From the NCBI RefSeq assembly GCF_000813125.1, contig NZ_BASE01000054.1:62001-126000 (forward strand): 64,000 bases of DNA. The letters are read 5' to 3'. Each line of letters opens with the position of its first letter. Position 1 is the first letter of the stretch. Below are positions 6,684 through 15,883 of the stretch, in pieces. This DNA is from Mesobacillus selenatarsenatis SF-1. GTDB lineage: Bacteria > Bacillota > Bacilli > Bacillales > Cytobacillaceae. A program made the position numbers and the translations under genes. Under the pieces are notes generated by a model. It worked only from the letters and a program-made list of their open reading frames with translations, was not told where the DNA came from and made no database searches.

Positions 6684-7859
6684 ATGACTTCGAATCCGAA
6701 AACGAATTCCCGGCTCGACTATGGGCTGGTTACGATATTGATCCTATTATTTCTTTCAAGCTGCGTTGCCATTTACAGTGCCCAGACGACGGGACAGTAT
6801 GGCTCGGAAAACTTTTTAATAAAGCAAATTATCTGGTACGTCATCGGTGCTGGCATCATTGCCGCGGTCATCACCCTGGATTCCGATCAGCTGCAAAAAC
6901 TCAGCTGGTATGCATATGGCTTTGGGCTCGTCCTGCTGGCAGGGCTAATCGTCGCGCCTTCAAGCATTGCTCCTGTCATCAATGGGGCGAAAAGCTGGTA
7001 CAGGGTGCCGGCAATGGGTACCCTGCAGCCGTCGGAGTTAGTGAAGGTGTTCATCATCCTGGCACTTGCTAGGGTGATTGTCGACCACCATCAGAAATAT
7101 CGGCTTAAAACGATTCAATCGGACTTTTGGCTTTTGCTCAAAATCGGTATTGTCACGATGGTGCCGCTCATGCTCGTCATGCAGCAGCCTGACCTTGGTA
7201 CATCGCTTGTTTATATTGCGATCATGCTTGGGATGATTTTCATCTCGGGTATCACCTGGAAGCTGCTTGTGCCAATTTTCGGGACAGGACTTACACTTAT
7301 TTCGATCATATTTTATTTTGTGATCTGGAAGCCTGAAATCCTTGAAAAATATCTTGGTGTAAAGGAATATCAATTCGGAAGGATTTATTCCTGGCTTGAC
7401 CCTTATAATTATCAGAGCACGACCGGCTTCCAGCTGACGAGGTCGCTGCTGGCCATAGGCTCAGGTGAAACAGTGGGGAAGGGCTATGGTACAAGGGAAG
7501 TGTACCTGCCTGAGAGCCATACTGACTTCATATTCAGCATCATCGGCGAGGAGTTCGGCTTCGTCGGTGCAAGTATCATCGTAAGCTTGTTTTTCCTGCT
7601 GATTTACCAAATCACAAAAATCGGTATGGAAACGAAAAATGATTTTTACACCTATATTTGTGTAGGAGTCATCAGCATGATCACGTTCCATGTATTCCAG
7701 AATATCGGTATGACGATCGGCCTGCTGCCAATCACGGGTATCCCTCTGCCATTCATCAGTTACGGAGGCAGCTCGCTAATGGGAAATATGCTGGCGGTAA
7801 GCCTGATTTTCTCAATACGGTACCATTACAAGAAATATATGTTCTCGACGACTGCATAA
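6684..7859 (+). CDS. rodA: FtsW/RodA/SpoVE-family peptidoglycan glycosyltransferase, RodA-like
   Basis: SEDS-family membrane protein that polymerises lipid II glycan strands for cell elongation with a class B PBP. It has 391 residues and about ten transmembrane segments. Family signatures are QQPDLGTS in the middle, an ESHTDFIFSIIGEEFGF loop, and TGIPLPFISYGGSS near the C-terminus. The start has AAGGGGAATAAAA before the ATG. It stands alone, without ftsW or mre neighbours, so assignment to RodA rather than another SEDS paralogue is from similarity of pattern. A strong terminator follows. Confidence 0.88.
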   Translation: MTSNPKTNSRLDYGLVTILILLFLSSCVAIYSAQTTGQYGSENFLIKQIIWYVIGAGIIAAVITLDSDQLQKLSWYAYGFGLVLLAGLIVAPSSIAPVINGAKSWYRVPAMGTLQPSELVKVFIILALARVIVDHHQKYRLKTIQSDFWLLLKIGIVTMVPLMLVMQQPDLGTSLVYIAIMLGMIFISGITWKLLVPIFGTGLTLISIIFYFVIWKPEILEKYLGVKEYQFGRIYSWLDPYNYQSTTGFQLTRSLLAIGSGETVGKGYGTREVYLPESHTDFIFSIIGEEFGFVGASIIVSLFFLLIYQITKIGMETKNDFYTYICVGVISMITFHVFQNIGMTIGLLPITGIPLPFISYGGSSLMGNMLAVSLIFSIRYHYKKYMFSTTA

Positions 7860-7870
7860 GCAAAATGAAA

Positions 7871-7898
7871 GGGTGTCCCAAAGTACTTTGGGACACCC
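7871..7898. terminator. Bidirectional terminator between rodA and the ger operon
   Basis: Perfect 28-bp palindrome (14-bp arms, GGGTGTCCCAAAGT and its complement) with A/T-rich flanks on both sides. It can serve both the rightward rodA and the leftward ger genes. Confidence 0.85.
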
Positions 7899-7907
7899 TA
7901 TTTCGAT

Positions 7908-8975
7908 TTACTCAACAATCCCTACCTCTGTTATAATCATATCGGTTTTAACATTGACGGTTAAATTCTTATATTCGTCTTCCCATCTTTTAAAATCGAA
8001 GCCTCTTGTCTTGCTTTTGATGAACTGGCCAAATCCCACGGGATCGATGCCCTGCTCCTGGAAATCCTTGATCATCGCGCTGGCTTCTTTGTTGACCTGT
8101 TCTTCGAATTCTTTTTCGATCTTCTTAATAATCTCTGGTGTTACAATATGTCCTGTGTATTCACGGATTAGGCCTTTGATCTTGATTTCCACGGTAATGT
8201 TGTAGGGATCCCGTTTCGTCAGCTTGATTTTATGTTTTGAATCCAAATCTTTTATTACCACCTTCTCCTTACCGACATCCAGTTTATATGCCCCTTCGCT
8301 GAACTTGTCCGTAAGCAGCTTAAAGAAGAACATTTTATCTGGAGGAAGTTCGCTCTTGAGCTTATCATCTTTAAATAAAGCAATCCCAACTATATCAATA
8401 ATTTCGGGCTCTACCTTTTTTAAAATAGGAAGGTAGGGGTCTTTCCCTTCCTGATAGAGGTCAAATAAATAAAGGTGCATGTTTGTAATTGGAAGATTCC
8501 GTGTTTCCATATTGTGTTTAATCAGCTGGGATAAATGGACTGCGTTCCCCCTGTTGCCATATGTCCCTGATAAGATGCTTTTTGCTGACTCATCAGCGAC
8601 AGCAAAATAAACCCTCGCACCGATGCTTGCATCGCGTTCGAATGCATCTGTAAACTCTCTAATTCCCTTTTTAGCAATGCCTTCTCCAAATAAAGCAATT
8701 TCCAATGACCCAGTTACGAGTGGCTGAGCCGATTTTCGCTGAACTTCCTGAATGAGGTCCCTGCTGCTCGCGGCAGTCGCAGAATAGGTGAAATTGCCAA
8801 TTTTTTTATCAGGATTGAAAATGGGAATCATGACCGTACCTTCAATTTTGTCATCCTCAACAAAATCATAGCCAACGCCCATCTCAATATTGACATCATC
8901 AATGATTTCTTTTTCGACACAACCTGAAAGTGTGATGCCTGCTGCTAAAACCCAAAAAAAACTTCTAATTCTCAT
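7908..8975 (-). CDS. Ger(x)C-family spore germination lipoprotein
   Basis: C subunit of a GerA-type germinant receptor, a lipoprotein on the outer face of the spore inner membrane. The 355-residue sequence has a signal peptide with lipobox ITLSGC at about residue 19, followed by the Ger(x)C N-terminal and C-terminal domains (YDFVEDDKIEGTVMIPIF and, later, RDPYNITVEIKIKGLIREY). It overlaps the B-subunit gene by 11 bp and is third in an A-B-C operon read leftwards. The germinant cannot be inferred. Confidence 0.9.
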   Translation of the reverse strand: MRIRSFFWVLAAGITLSGCVEKEIIDDVNIEMGVGYDFVEDDKIEGTVMIPIFNPDKKIGNFTYSATAASSRDLIQEVQRKSAQPLVTGSLEIALFGEGIAKKGIREFTDAFERDASIGARVYFAVADESAKSILSGTYGNRGNAVHLSQLIKHNMETRNLPITNMHLYLFDLYQEGKDPYLPILKKVEPEIIDIVGIALFKDDKLKSELPPDKMFFFKLLTDKFSEGAYKLDVGKEKVVIKDLDSKHKIKLTKRDPYNITVEIKIKGLIREYTGHIVTPEIIKKIEKEFEEQVNKEASAMIKDFQEQGIDPVGFGQFIKSKTRGFDFKRWEDEYKNLTVNVKTDMIITEVGIVE

Positions 8976-10062
8976 TTTTATTCTTCACCTTCTTGGCGAT
9001 CAAAGTGGCGATAAATAAAATCGGTATATAAACATAGGTAACAGCGAAGCCGATTTTTGCAGTCCAATCATTTAAAAGATTGATTTTCGCACGAGTATCA
9101 AAAAAGGAAACCGCAACCAGACAGATCAGTGCTAATAATATGACGCCTTTCTTTTGGCGCAATTTATATGCCCTCTTTAAAATCATGCTGCCTCCCCAAA
9201 GTGCTATGCAGATATTTGGCAGGATGATCAAGTTCCAGTTGGCAATACCGATATATTCAAAACGCTCGACAAATGGCATGCTGACAATCTTCCACATTTC
9301 CAGTGTGGCCCAGATGGATTTGGCCAGCTGAGCTTCTGAAAAATAAGTGAAAGTAATAATTGCTAGAACAGTGTAGATGATTGTCGTCAAAAAGACCCCT
9401 AAATGTGCCCACTTCTGGGACTTGGGTGCATCTTTTATAAAAGGGTAGAAAAACAAGGGTATTTCGAATCCGATATAGGTAAGGGACATGTTATATGCAC
9501 TAGTAGCGAATTCTTTAAGAGAATGATCAAAAATTGGCAGTAGATTCCTGTATTCTGCGTACTTGAGCGCGAACCCGAATGTCAGCAGCAGATAGCTCGG
9601 CAGGACTATACAGAAAAAAGCAATACCTGTCACGGTCCGGAAACCGCCAAATACGATATAAACAGACAGAAGCAAAAAGACAAGGCTGTACCAGAAAGTA
9701 CTGATCTCTGGGAACATCCATACCTGAATGACTTCGATAAATGTCCTTAAGACAGCCAAAGCAAAAATTAGCAGGTAGAAGATAAAAACAGAACTTATGA
9801 CATTGCCGATTTTTTTACCGAAAACATAGGCATTGGCAGCAACAATATCTCCTTCAACCGTACCGCAAATTTTATAAATCATCCAAATGATAATATGGAT
9901 ACTCAAGCCAGCAGCAAGGACCGATATCCATGCATCATAGCCAGCATCCTTCGCGATGATTCGCTGGTAGCCAAGGACCCCGATGCCAATCTGCATGGAC
10001 ATGATCAGGTAGAGAACGAGAAATGGTGAAACTTGCAATCTTTCGGGTACTGGCTGCTGCAT
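8965..10062 (-). CDS. GerAB-family germination permease (B subunit)
   Basis: Membrane subunit of a GerA-type receptor, related to amino-acid permeases, 365 residues with about ten hydrophobic segments spread over its whole length. The N-terminal VSPFLVLYLIMSMQIGIGVL stretch is typical of the family. In other Bacillus this subunit binds the germinant. It starts 18 bp after the A-subunit stop and overlaps the C-subunit gene. Confidence 0.9.
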   Translation of the reverse strand: MQQPVPERLQVSPFLVLYLIMSMQIGIGVLGYQRIIAKDAGYDAWISVLAAGLSIHIIIWMIYKICGTVEGDIVAANAYVFGKKIGNVISSVFIFYLLIFALAVLRTFIEVIQVWMFPEISTFWYSLVFLLLSVYIVFGGFRTVTGIAFFCIVLPSYLLLTFGFALKYAEYRNLLPIFDHSLKEFATSAYNMSLTYIGFEIPLFFYPFIKDAPKSQKWAHLGVFLTTIIYTVLAIITFTYFSEAQLAKSIWATLEMWKIVSMPFVERFEYIGIANWNLIILPNICIALWGGSMILKRAYKLRQKKGVILLALICLVAVSFFDTRAKINLLNDWTAKIGFAVTYVYIPILFIATLIAKKVKNKNEN

Positions 10063-10080
10063 TCATCAAACCTCCAATGC

Positions 10081-11625
10081 TCATTCATCGATGTCCTTCT
10101 TTTGCTTCGCTTTTTTTTCACTGAAACGAACCGGGTTTTCTGTCCTCAAATATTGTGGCCGGTTATACTGCATTGTAAAAGGCAGCCGAATAATTGCATC
10201 TTTGAAGTCTGTTATCCTTGGAGGATACAGCGGTTCCAAAAATGGCCTTCCCAATGATGTCAATTTGAGTAGATGCGCCAAGAGAAAAGAAAACGAAACG
10301 ACGATTCCAAGCATTCCCCAAAGCTCAGCGAAGAACAGGAACGGGAACCGCAGCAGCCTGATAGTATTGCCCATCCGGTATACTGGAGTAGTGAAAGACG
10401 CCAGCGCTGCCAATGCGACAATGATCAGCAGGACGTTACTTGTCAGGCCGGCTTCAACGGAAGCTGTACCGATTACGATTCCGCCCACGATACCGATCGT
10501 CTGGCCGACTTTTGTCGGCAGGCGGGCACCGGCCTCACGCAATAGCTCAATTGTCAGTTCAAGGAACAAGGCTTCAAGAATAGGAGGGAGCGGAATTTCC
10601 CTCCTTGATGTAATCAACGTACTTAATAGATCCTTTGGTATCAATTCATAGTGATAGGAAAGGGCTGCTACATAAATAGGTGTAATCAAAATCGAGAACG
10701 CAACGGCGAATAGACGGACCAAACGGAAAAAGGAAGATAGTAAATAATTAAGGAAATAGTCTTCGAATGATCCGAAGAATTCTACTAAGGTCGTTGGCCC
10801 AATCAATGCGTGGGGCGAACCATCTACAAGGATGGCGACTTTACCTTCTGCAAGTATTGCAGCAATGCGATCCGGTCTTTCTGTATCGAGCAGCTGCGGG
10901 AAGGGAGAGTTCTGGTTATCTGAAATCAACTGGACGATATAAGAGCTATCTGTGATTTCATCAAACTCAATATCTTTGACCCGCTGAACTACAGTATTGA
11001 CGTTATCTTTATTTGTAATTCCATCAATATACAGGATGGCCACACCCGATTTGGAAAGCGAACCTACCGTGTAATTCTCAATGATCAGCTCTTTCACAGG
11101 GACCCTTTTGCGAATCATATTTAGATTATGATCCAGGGACTCAACAAAAGATTCCTTTGGCCCGATAACACTGAATTCTACCTCAGGCTGGGCAACGTTT
11201 CTGACAACTTCTTTTTGGGCTGCAATAAAGGCAAAATATTTTTCTTCACCCTCAAGCGTCAGGAGTACATATCCGTTAAATAATTTCGTTTCAATATCCT
11301 CATTGTGGTCTGAAACCTGGACATCAGCAATAGGAATCAGGCTTTTAACATCTACGATTTCCGTTAATTCGCCTTCCAGCAGATAAGGGAGGGCGTTGTT
11401 CTGAAGAATGCTTTCATCTACTAGAGTTGATATAAAAGAGAAGCAGAACTTTTTTTCTGTTTTTTGATTCACGTAAAAAGTCCTTTTAAAATCATGTGAT
11501 TTTAAAAGTGCTTTTTCCCATTCGTGCTCATTGAGGTATTGCTCTGGCTTTTGTCCTTCGGTATCTTGACGTGCCGCTTCCTTCTCAATATCTTGCATCA
11601 GTTTTTTTTTGAATAGCTGTCTCAT
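10081..11625 (-). CDS. GerA-family germination protein (A subunit)
   Basis: A subunit of a tricistronic germinant receptor in the inner spore membrane. The 514-residue protein has a soluble N-terminal domain of about 260 residues, the conserved PFPQLLDTERPDR segment, and a C-terminal membrane domain with several helices containing REIPLPPILEALFLEL, IGIVGGIVIG and TTPVYRMGN. The order A-B-C on one strand with short gaps is the standard ger operon. Expression would be expected in the forespore, but I did not identify the promoter with confidence. Confidence 0.92.
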   Translation of the reverse strand: MRQLFKKKLMQDIEKEAARQDTEGQKPEQYLNEHEWEKALLKSHDFKRTFYVNQKTEKKFCFSFISTLVDESILQNNALPYLLEGELTEIVDVKSLIPIADVQVSDHNEDIETKLFNGYVLLTLEGEEKYFAFIAAQKEVVRNVAQPEVEFSVIGPKESFVESLDHNLNMIRKRVPVKELIIENYTVGSLSKSGVAILYIDGITNKDNVNTVVQRVKDIEFDEITDSSYIVQLISDNQNSPFPQLLDTERPDRIAAILAEGKVAILVDGSPHALIGPTTLVEFFGSFEDYFLNYLLSSFFRLVRLFAVAFSILITPIYVAALSYHYELIPKDLLSTLITSRREIPLPPILEALFLELTIELLREAGARLPTKVGQTIGIVGGIVIGTASVEAGLTSNVLLIIVALAALASFTTPVYRMGNTIRLLRFPFLFFAELWGMLGIVVSFSFLLAHLLKLTSLGRPFLEPLYPPRITDFKDAIIRLPFTMQYNRPQYLRTENPVRFSEKKAKQKKDIDE

Positions 11626-11720
11626 GAATAATCTCCGCCAATCTGGATTTACGCTTATTCTTTCCGAAAATGGGAGGATTATGAAGACTGTTTACGAATT
11701 TTCATTTGTATAGGCAAAAA

Positions 11721-11751
11721 GAAAAACCCGCAGGTTTTTGCGGGTTTTTTC
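11721..11751 (-). terminator. Terminator after the siderophore-binding protein gene
   Basis: GC-rich stem AACCCGCA / TGCGGGTT with flanking A and T tracts, downstream of the leftward gene at 11802-12767. Confidence 0.82.
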
Positions 11752-11801
11752 AACTTATATATAGGGAAGGGGGATTAGTTTAATAAAATCTTGGGGGGAT
11801 T

Positions 11802-12767
11802 TTATTTTAACAAATGTTTTTCAAGATCATCCAGCATCAAATTAGCAGCTTTTACGCCGCCAGCTGTATTCCAGATAGCGTCATTTACTTTATGGACTTC
11901 ACCTTTTTTAGCTACCTCAAGATTTTGGAATAGCGGGTCCTCAATCCATTCCTTTTCAACTTCAGTCGCTTTCCCATCACCTTCATCATATGTGAAGTAG
12001 AAGAGGATATCTCCGTCCATTGCCGGAATTCTTTCCTTAGTCACACCTTTTTCAGCAAAGTCTTCTTTATCCTGGCTTTCAGGACGAGCCATTCCGATTT
12101 GCTCCAGGATTACGCCCGAGAATGAATCCTTGTGGTAAATACGTACGTCACCAGCCATGAAGCGAACCATAGAAACTTCCATATTTACTTTATCACCAAG
12201 TTTTTCTTTTAGGTCTTCGATTCGCTGGTCATAAGCAGCAAGTACTTCCTTGCCCTTTTCTTCTTTGTTTACAGCTTTTGCATAAAGTTCAAAGTTGTTT
12301 TTCCAGTTTCCGCGGAGATCCTCTGCAAACACAGTTGGGGCAATTGCTTTAAGTTGTTCATAAATATCTTCCTGGCGCATTTTATTGCCGATAATCAAGT
12401 CAGGCTGCAATGCCGCGATTGCTTCTACATTAACCTGGCTCTCGACACCAACAACCTGGACATCCTTCATTTCATCAGCGATATGGTCATACCAAAGGTC
12501 GCCTGTCCATGACTGAACGGCACCAACTGGAGTAACTCCAAGCGCAAGAAGGGCTTCAGTACCTTCGTTCGTTAAAATCACGACTTTTTCTGGTGTTTTT
12601 TCTAATGTAGTGGAACCCATGGCATGTTCAACAGTGTAGCTCGTTTCTTCTTTTTCTTTTGGTTGTTCAGCTGTCTCCTTTTCTTTATCCTCATTACCGC
12701 CGCATGCTGCCAAAAGCAGGACAGTGAAGATTGTAATAAGAGTCAGCAATAATTTTGAAGCTTTCAT
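11802..12767 (-). CDS. Iron-siderophore ABC transporter substrate-binding lipoprotein
   Basis: Extracellular binding protein for a ferric siderophore, 321 residues. The lipobox LLLAAC at about residue 22 is followed by a charged E/K linker. The mature part is a FecB/BtuF-type helical-backbone fold: KVVILTNEGTEALLALGV, LQPDLIIG and the C-terminal VHKVNDAIWN segment. It is divergent from two FecCD-type permeases, so the importer is split across a shared promoter region with Fur boxes. Homologues include YfmC/FecB-type citrate and related binders; the siderophore is not determinable. Confidence 0.9.
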   Translation of the reverse strand: MKASKLLLTLITIFTVLLLAACGGNEDKEKETAEQPKEKEETSYTVEHAMGSTTLEKTPEKVVILTNEGTEALLALGVTPVGAVQSWTGDLWYDHIADEMKDVQVVGVESQVNVEAIAALQPDLIIGNKMRQEDIYEQLKAIAPTVFAEDLRGNWKNNFELYAKAVNKEEKGKEVLAAYDQRIEDLKEKLGDKVNMEVSMVRFMAGDVRIYHKDSFSGVILEQIGMARPESQDKEDFAEKGVTKERIPAMDGDILFYFTYDEGDGKATEVEKEWIEDPLFQNLEVAKKGEVHKVNDAIWNTAGGVKAANLMLDDLEKHLLK

Positions 12768-12791
12768 ATGTATTTCCTCCTAGAATGTGAT

Positions 12792-12806
12792 TGATAATCA
12801 TTTTCA
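12792..12806. promoter_or_regulatory. Fur box upstream of the siderophore-binding protein
   Basis: TGATAATCATTTTCA matches the 7-1-7 Fur consensus TGATAATNATTATCA with one mismatch. It lies 25 bp upstream of the leftward lipoprotein gene start. Confidence 0.85.
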
Positions 12807-12858
12807 ATTACTGCTCCTTTATGATAAAATGCATAGGGAGACCTTGTCAATAACTAAT

Positions 12859-12873
12859 TGATAATGATTTTCA
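12859..12873. promoter_or_regulatory. Second Fur box in the divergent iron-transport region
   Basis: TGATAATGATTTTCA again has a single mismatch to the 7-1-7 consensus. A weaker third site (TGAAAATGAATCTCA, three mismatches) lies near 12911-12926, closer to the permease genes. Together they predict iron repression of both transcripts. Confidence 0.82.
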
Positions 12874-12986
12874 TATTCATTGACGATTTTGTGAACTTTC
12901 CCATGAACTAATGAAAATGAATCTCATATAGCTTAAAGTTAAATAACAATATAAACAACTTCCTTAAAAAAGAAAGGTAAATTGAA

Positions 12987-13991
12987 ATGCTGCTAAAAAC
13001 CAATGGACAAAGATTGGGCGGATTATTGATTGCCACACTATTAATTTTATTTTTAATATGTGCAAGTATCGTGTACGGATATACGGACACATCGTGGGGA
13101 ACCGCGTTTAATGCTTTCACGAATTATAACGGGTCAAATGAACATATTATTATCCAATCAGTACGCCTTCCACGGGCGCTGATTGCCGCGGCTGTCGGTG
13201 CCAGCCTGGCGATTGCGGGTGTCCTGATGCAAACATTGACGAAAAACCCTCTAGCTTCACCGGGGATTTTCGGTGTGAACGCCGGAGCCGGTTTTGCTGT
13301 TGTCATCGCTGTGACGCTTTTCTCAGTCGGCAGTCTGCAGGCCTTTGCCTGGATTTCCTTTCTGGGTGCGGCCATAGCGGCAGTCAGTGTGTATGTGATC
13401 GGTTCGGCAGGCCGGGAAGGGCTGACTCCGATGAAGCTGACGCTTGCCGGTGCAGCGATGACGGCCATGTTTTCATCGTTCACCCAGGGGTTGCTCGTAT
13501 TGGATGAGGCTGCTCTTGAGCAGGTACTGTACTGGCTCGCAGGCTCAGTACAAGGACGCAAGCTGGAGACTCTCATTGGGGTCATCCCATATTTAGCGAT
13601 TGGCTGGATTGCAGCTGTTTTGATTTCATCTAAAATGAATGTTTTATCAATGGGGGAAGATGTAGCTAAGGGACTTGGCTTGAATACTAGTTTTGTGAAG
13701 CTTGGCGCTGGAGTCATCATCGTTCTTTTATCAGGTGGGGCAGTCGCTGTTGCTGGTCCAATTGGTTTTATCGGGATTGTGATCCCGCATTTGACGAGAG
13801 CGGTTGTTGGCATTGACCACCGCTGGGTCGTACCTTTCTCGGCGATTTTTGGAGGGATGCTGTTATTAGCGGCGGATATCGCTGCCCGATATGTGTTAAT
13901 GCCGCAGGAAATCCCTGTTGGTGTCATGACGGCAATGATTGGAACTCCATTTTTCATTTATATTGCGAGAAAGGGGTTCAACGGAAAATGA
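12987..13991 (+). CDS. FecCD-family iron-siderophore permease, subunit 1
   Basis: Membrane permease of the siderophore importer, 334 residues and about nine to ten transmembrane segments. The family pattern SVRLPRALIAAAVGASLAIAG near residue 58 precedes the KNPLASPGIFGVNAGA block, with GPIGFIGIVIPHLTR in the C-terminal half. It overlaps the second permease gene by 4 bp (ATGA). AAAGAAAGGTAAA precedes the start. It works with the next permease as a heterodimer, the ATPase and the divergent binding protein. Confidence 0.93.
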   Translation: MLLKTNGQRLGGLLIATLLILFLICASIVYGYTDTSWGTAFNAFTNYNGSNEHIIIQSVRLPRALIAAAVGASLAIAGVLMQTLTKNPLASPGIFGVNAGAGFAVVIAVTLFSVGSLQAFAWISFLGAAIAAVSVYVIGSAGREGLTPMKLTLAGAAMTAMFSSFTQGLLVLDEAALEQVLYWLAGSVQGRKLETLIGVIPYLAIGWIAAVLISSKMNVLSMGEDVAKGLGLNTSFVKLGAGVIIVLLSGGAVAVAGPIGFIGIVIPHLTRAVVGIDHRWVVPFSAIFGGMLLLAADIAARYVLMPQEIPVGVMTAMIGTPFFIYIARKGFNGK

Positions 13992-15043
13992 GTCAGTTTA
14001 AAAGTTTAAGGCTGTTTAAGGATAGAGTATCCTTCTTGATTGATCAAAGGGCGGCGGCGATTTTTGCCGGGCTGCTTGTTACGGCATTTGCCGTGTTTGT
14101 CATCAGTACAGGATTAGGTGATATGGATATAAGTCCATTAAAAGTCCTTGCCGTGTTTTTTGGCGGGGGAAGCGATATGGAGAGGTTGGTCGTACAATCT
14201 TTCCGGCTGCCAAGAATCATAGTAGCTTTGATGGTCGGGGTAAGTTTGGCTGTGGCAGGTGGCCTGCTGCAAGGAATGATCAGGAATCCACTTGCGTCAC
14301 CTGATATTTTAGGGATTACCGGCGGTGCTTCTGTAGCAGTAGTTGGATTTTTGGCTGTTTTTAGTGATGATAAGAATGCATTAACAGTAAGTATAGAATG
14401 GATGCCGGTCGCAGCATTTGCCGGTGCTTCACTGGTAGCATTCCTTGTCTATTTCCTATCATGGAAAAACGGAGTCTCGCCTGTTCGTCTAGTTTTGATT
14501 GGTATTGGCATTTCGGCGATGATGCAGGCATTGACCACGTTGATGATGATCATGGGGCCAATATACCGGGCAAGCCAGGCGAATATCTGGATAACAGGAA
14601 CAGTCTATGGATCAACATGGGGAAATGTAGCAGTGCTCGTTCCCTGGACAGTTGTTATGTTATTGATTGCATTTATTCTTTCAAGGAATGTAAATGTTCA
14701 GGAGCTGGGGGAAGATATTGCAACCGGTGTTGGAGGGCATGTTCAGCGCCAGCGTTTTGTCCTGCTGCTTGTCAGCACGGCGCTGGTTGCAAGCTCAGTT
14801 GCTTTTGCCGGCGGAATTGGTTTCGTTGGCCTGATGGCTCCGCATATGGCAAGGAGACTGGTTGGCTCAGCATTCGGTGCTCTTTTGCCTGTATCAGCAT
14901 TAATTGGCGGAATCCTTGTCATGCTGGCAGATTTGGTTGGCCGCACAATGTTTTCGCCATTAGAGGTTCCAGCGGGCGTTTTTACCGCAGGTATTGGCGC
15001 TCCCTATTTTGTTTACCTGCTATTCAAGACACGAAATTCTTAA
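13988..15043 (+). CDS. FecCD-family iron-siderophore permease, subunit 2
   Basis: Second permease of the heterodimer, 351 residues. It has the matching FRLPRIIVALMVGVSLAVAG, RNPLASPDILGITGGAS and GGIGFVGLMAPHMAR motifs and a similar helix pattern. It is translationally coupled to the upstream permease by a 4-bp overlap and followed within 25 bp by the ATPase gene. Expression should be Fur-controlled from the shared upstream region. Confidence 0.93.
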   Translation: MSQFKSLRLFKDRVSFLIDQRAAAIFAGLLVTAFAVFVISTGLGDMDISPLKVLAVFFGGGSDMERLVVQSFRLPRIIVALMVGVSLAVAGGLLQGMIRNPLASPDILGITGGASVAVVGFLAVFSDDKNALTVSIEWMPVAAFAGASLVAFLVYFLSWKNGVSPVRLVLIGIGISAMMQALTTLMMIMGPIYRASQANIWITGTVYGSTWGNVAVLVPWTVVMLLIAFILSRNVNVQELGEDIATGVGGHVQRQRFVLLLVSTALVASSVAFAGGIGFVGLMAPHMARRLVGSAFGALLPVSALIGGILVMLADLVGRTMFSPLEVPAGVFTAGIGAPYFVYLLFKTRNS

Positions 15044-15065
15044 GTTGAGAGAAAGGGGAATGAAC

Positions 15066-15881
15066 ATGACCCAGGCAATTGAAACGGAAAAACTGACGCT
15101 ATCCTATGGAGATTCCATTATTATAAATGAACTAGACATACACATTCCTAAAGGCGAGATTACTGTCTTTATCGGAGGGAATGGCTGCGGAAAATCGACC
15201 TTGCTGCGTTCAATTGCAAGGCTCCTTAAACCACAGTCAGGATCAATCCTTCTTGAAGGCGAGGCAATCTCGAAGCTGTCGACAAAGGAAGTTGCCCGCA
15301 AGATGGCCATCCTTCCCCAATCGCCTTCAGCACCGGAAGGCTTGACGGTTCTGCAGCTTGTAAAACAAGGCAGATATCCTTATCAGACGTGGCTGAAACA
15401 ATGGTCGGAAGAGGATGAAAAAAGTGTTGAAAACGCTTTGAAGGCGACAGGTATCGATCACCTGAAGGATCGAACCGTCGACTCCTTGTCAGGGGGACAG
15501 CGGCAGCGTGCCTGGATTGCGATGACCCTTGCCCAGGATACAGATATCATACTCCTTGATGAACCGACAACCTATCTGGATATGACGCACCAGATTGAGA
15601 TTTTGGATTTACTTTATGAACTAAATGAAACTGAAGGAAGAACCATCGTCATGGTGCTGCATGACTTGAACCTTGCCTGCAGATATGCCCATAATATTGT
15701 TGCAATTAAGGATCAGAAGATCTTTGACCAGGGGAAGCCGGAAGTGGTGATTAACTGCGGGCTTGTCCAACATGTTTTCGGCATGGCATGTGAAGTGACA
15801 ATTGACCCGCTTTTCGGCACGCCACTTTGCATCCCTTATGGAAAGGGACGCTGCATCCTTAAGGACAAAGTTGGAGTATGA
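15066..15881 (+). CDS. yusV: Siderophore ABC transporter ATP-binding protein, YusV/FecE-like
   Basis: ATPase for the two FecCD permeases, 271 residues. Walker A GGNGCGKST, signature LSGGQRQRAW, Walker B IILLDEPTTYLD and the H-loop VLHDLN are all present. I chose the ATG at 15066 because AAAGGGG lies 7 bp upstream; another ATG at 15060 is too close to that site. The neighbour yusU two genes downstream supports naming it YusV. In B. subtilis YusV serves several siderophore permeases; whether it is shared here is unknown. Confidence 0.87.
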   Translation: MTQAIETEKLTLSYGDSIIINELDIHIPKGEITVFIGGNGCGKSTLLRSIARLLKPQSGSILLEGEAISKLSTKEVARKMAILPQSPSAPEGLTVLQLVKQGRYPYQTWLKQWSEEDEKSVENALKATGIDHLKDRTVDSLSGGQRQRAWIAMTLAQDTDIILLDEPTTYLDMTHQIEILDLLYELNETEGRTIVMVLHDLNLACRYAHNIVAIKDQKIFDQGKPEVVINCGLVQHVFGMACEVTIDPLFGTPLCIPYGKGRCILKDKVGV

Positions 15882-15883
15882 AC

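Noticed and set aside
13124-13957. 277-codon leftward ORF antisense to the FecCD permease
   Set aside because: The composition is a shadow of the hydrophobic permease codons and the plus-strand gene is certain.
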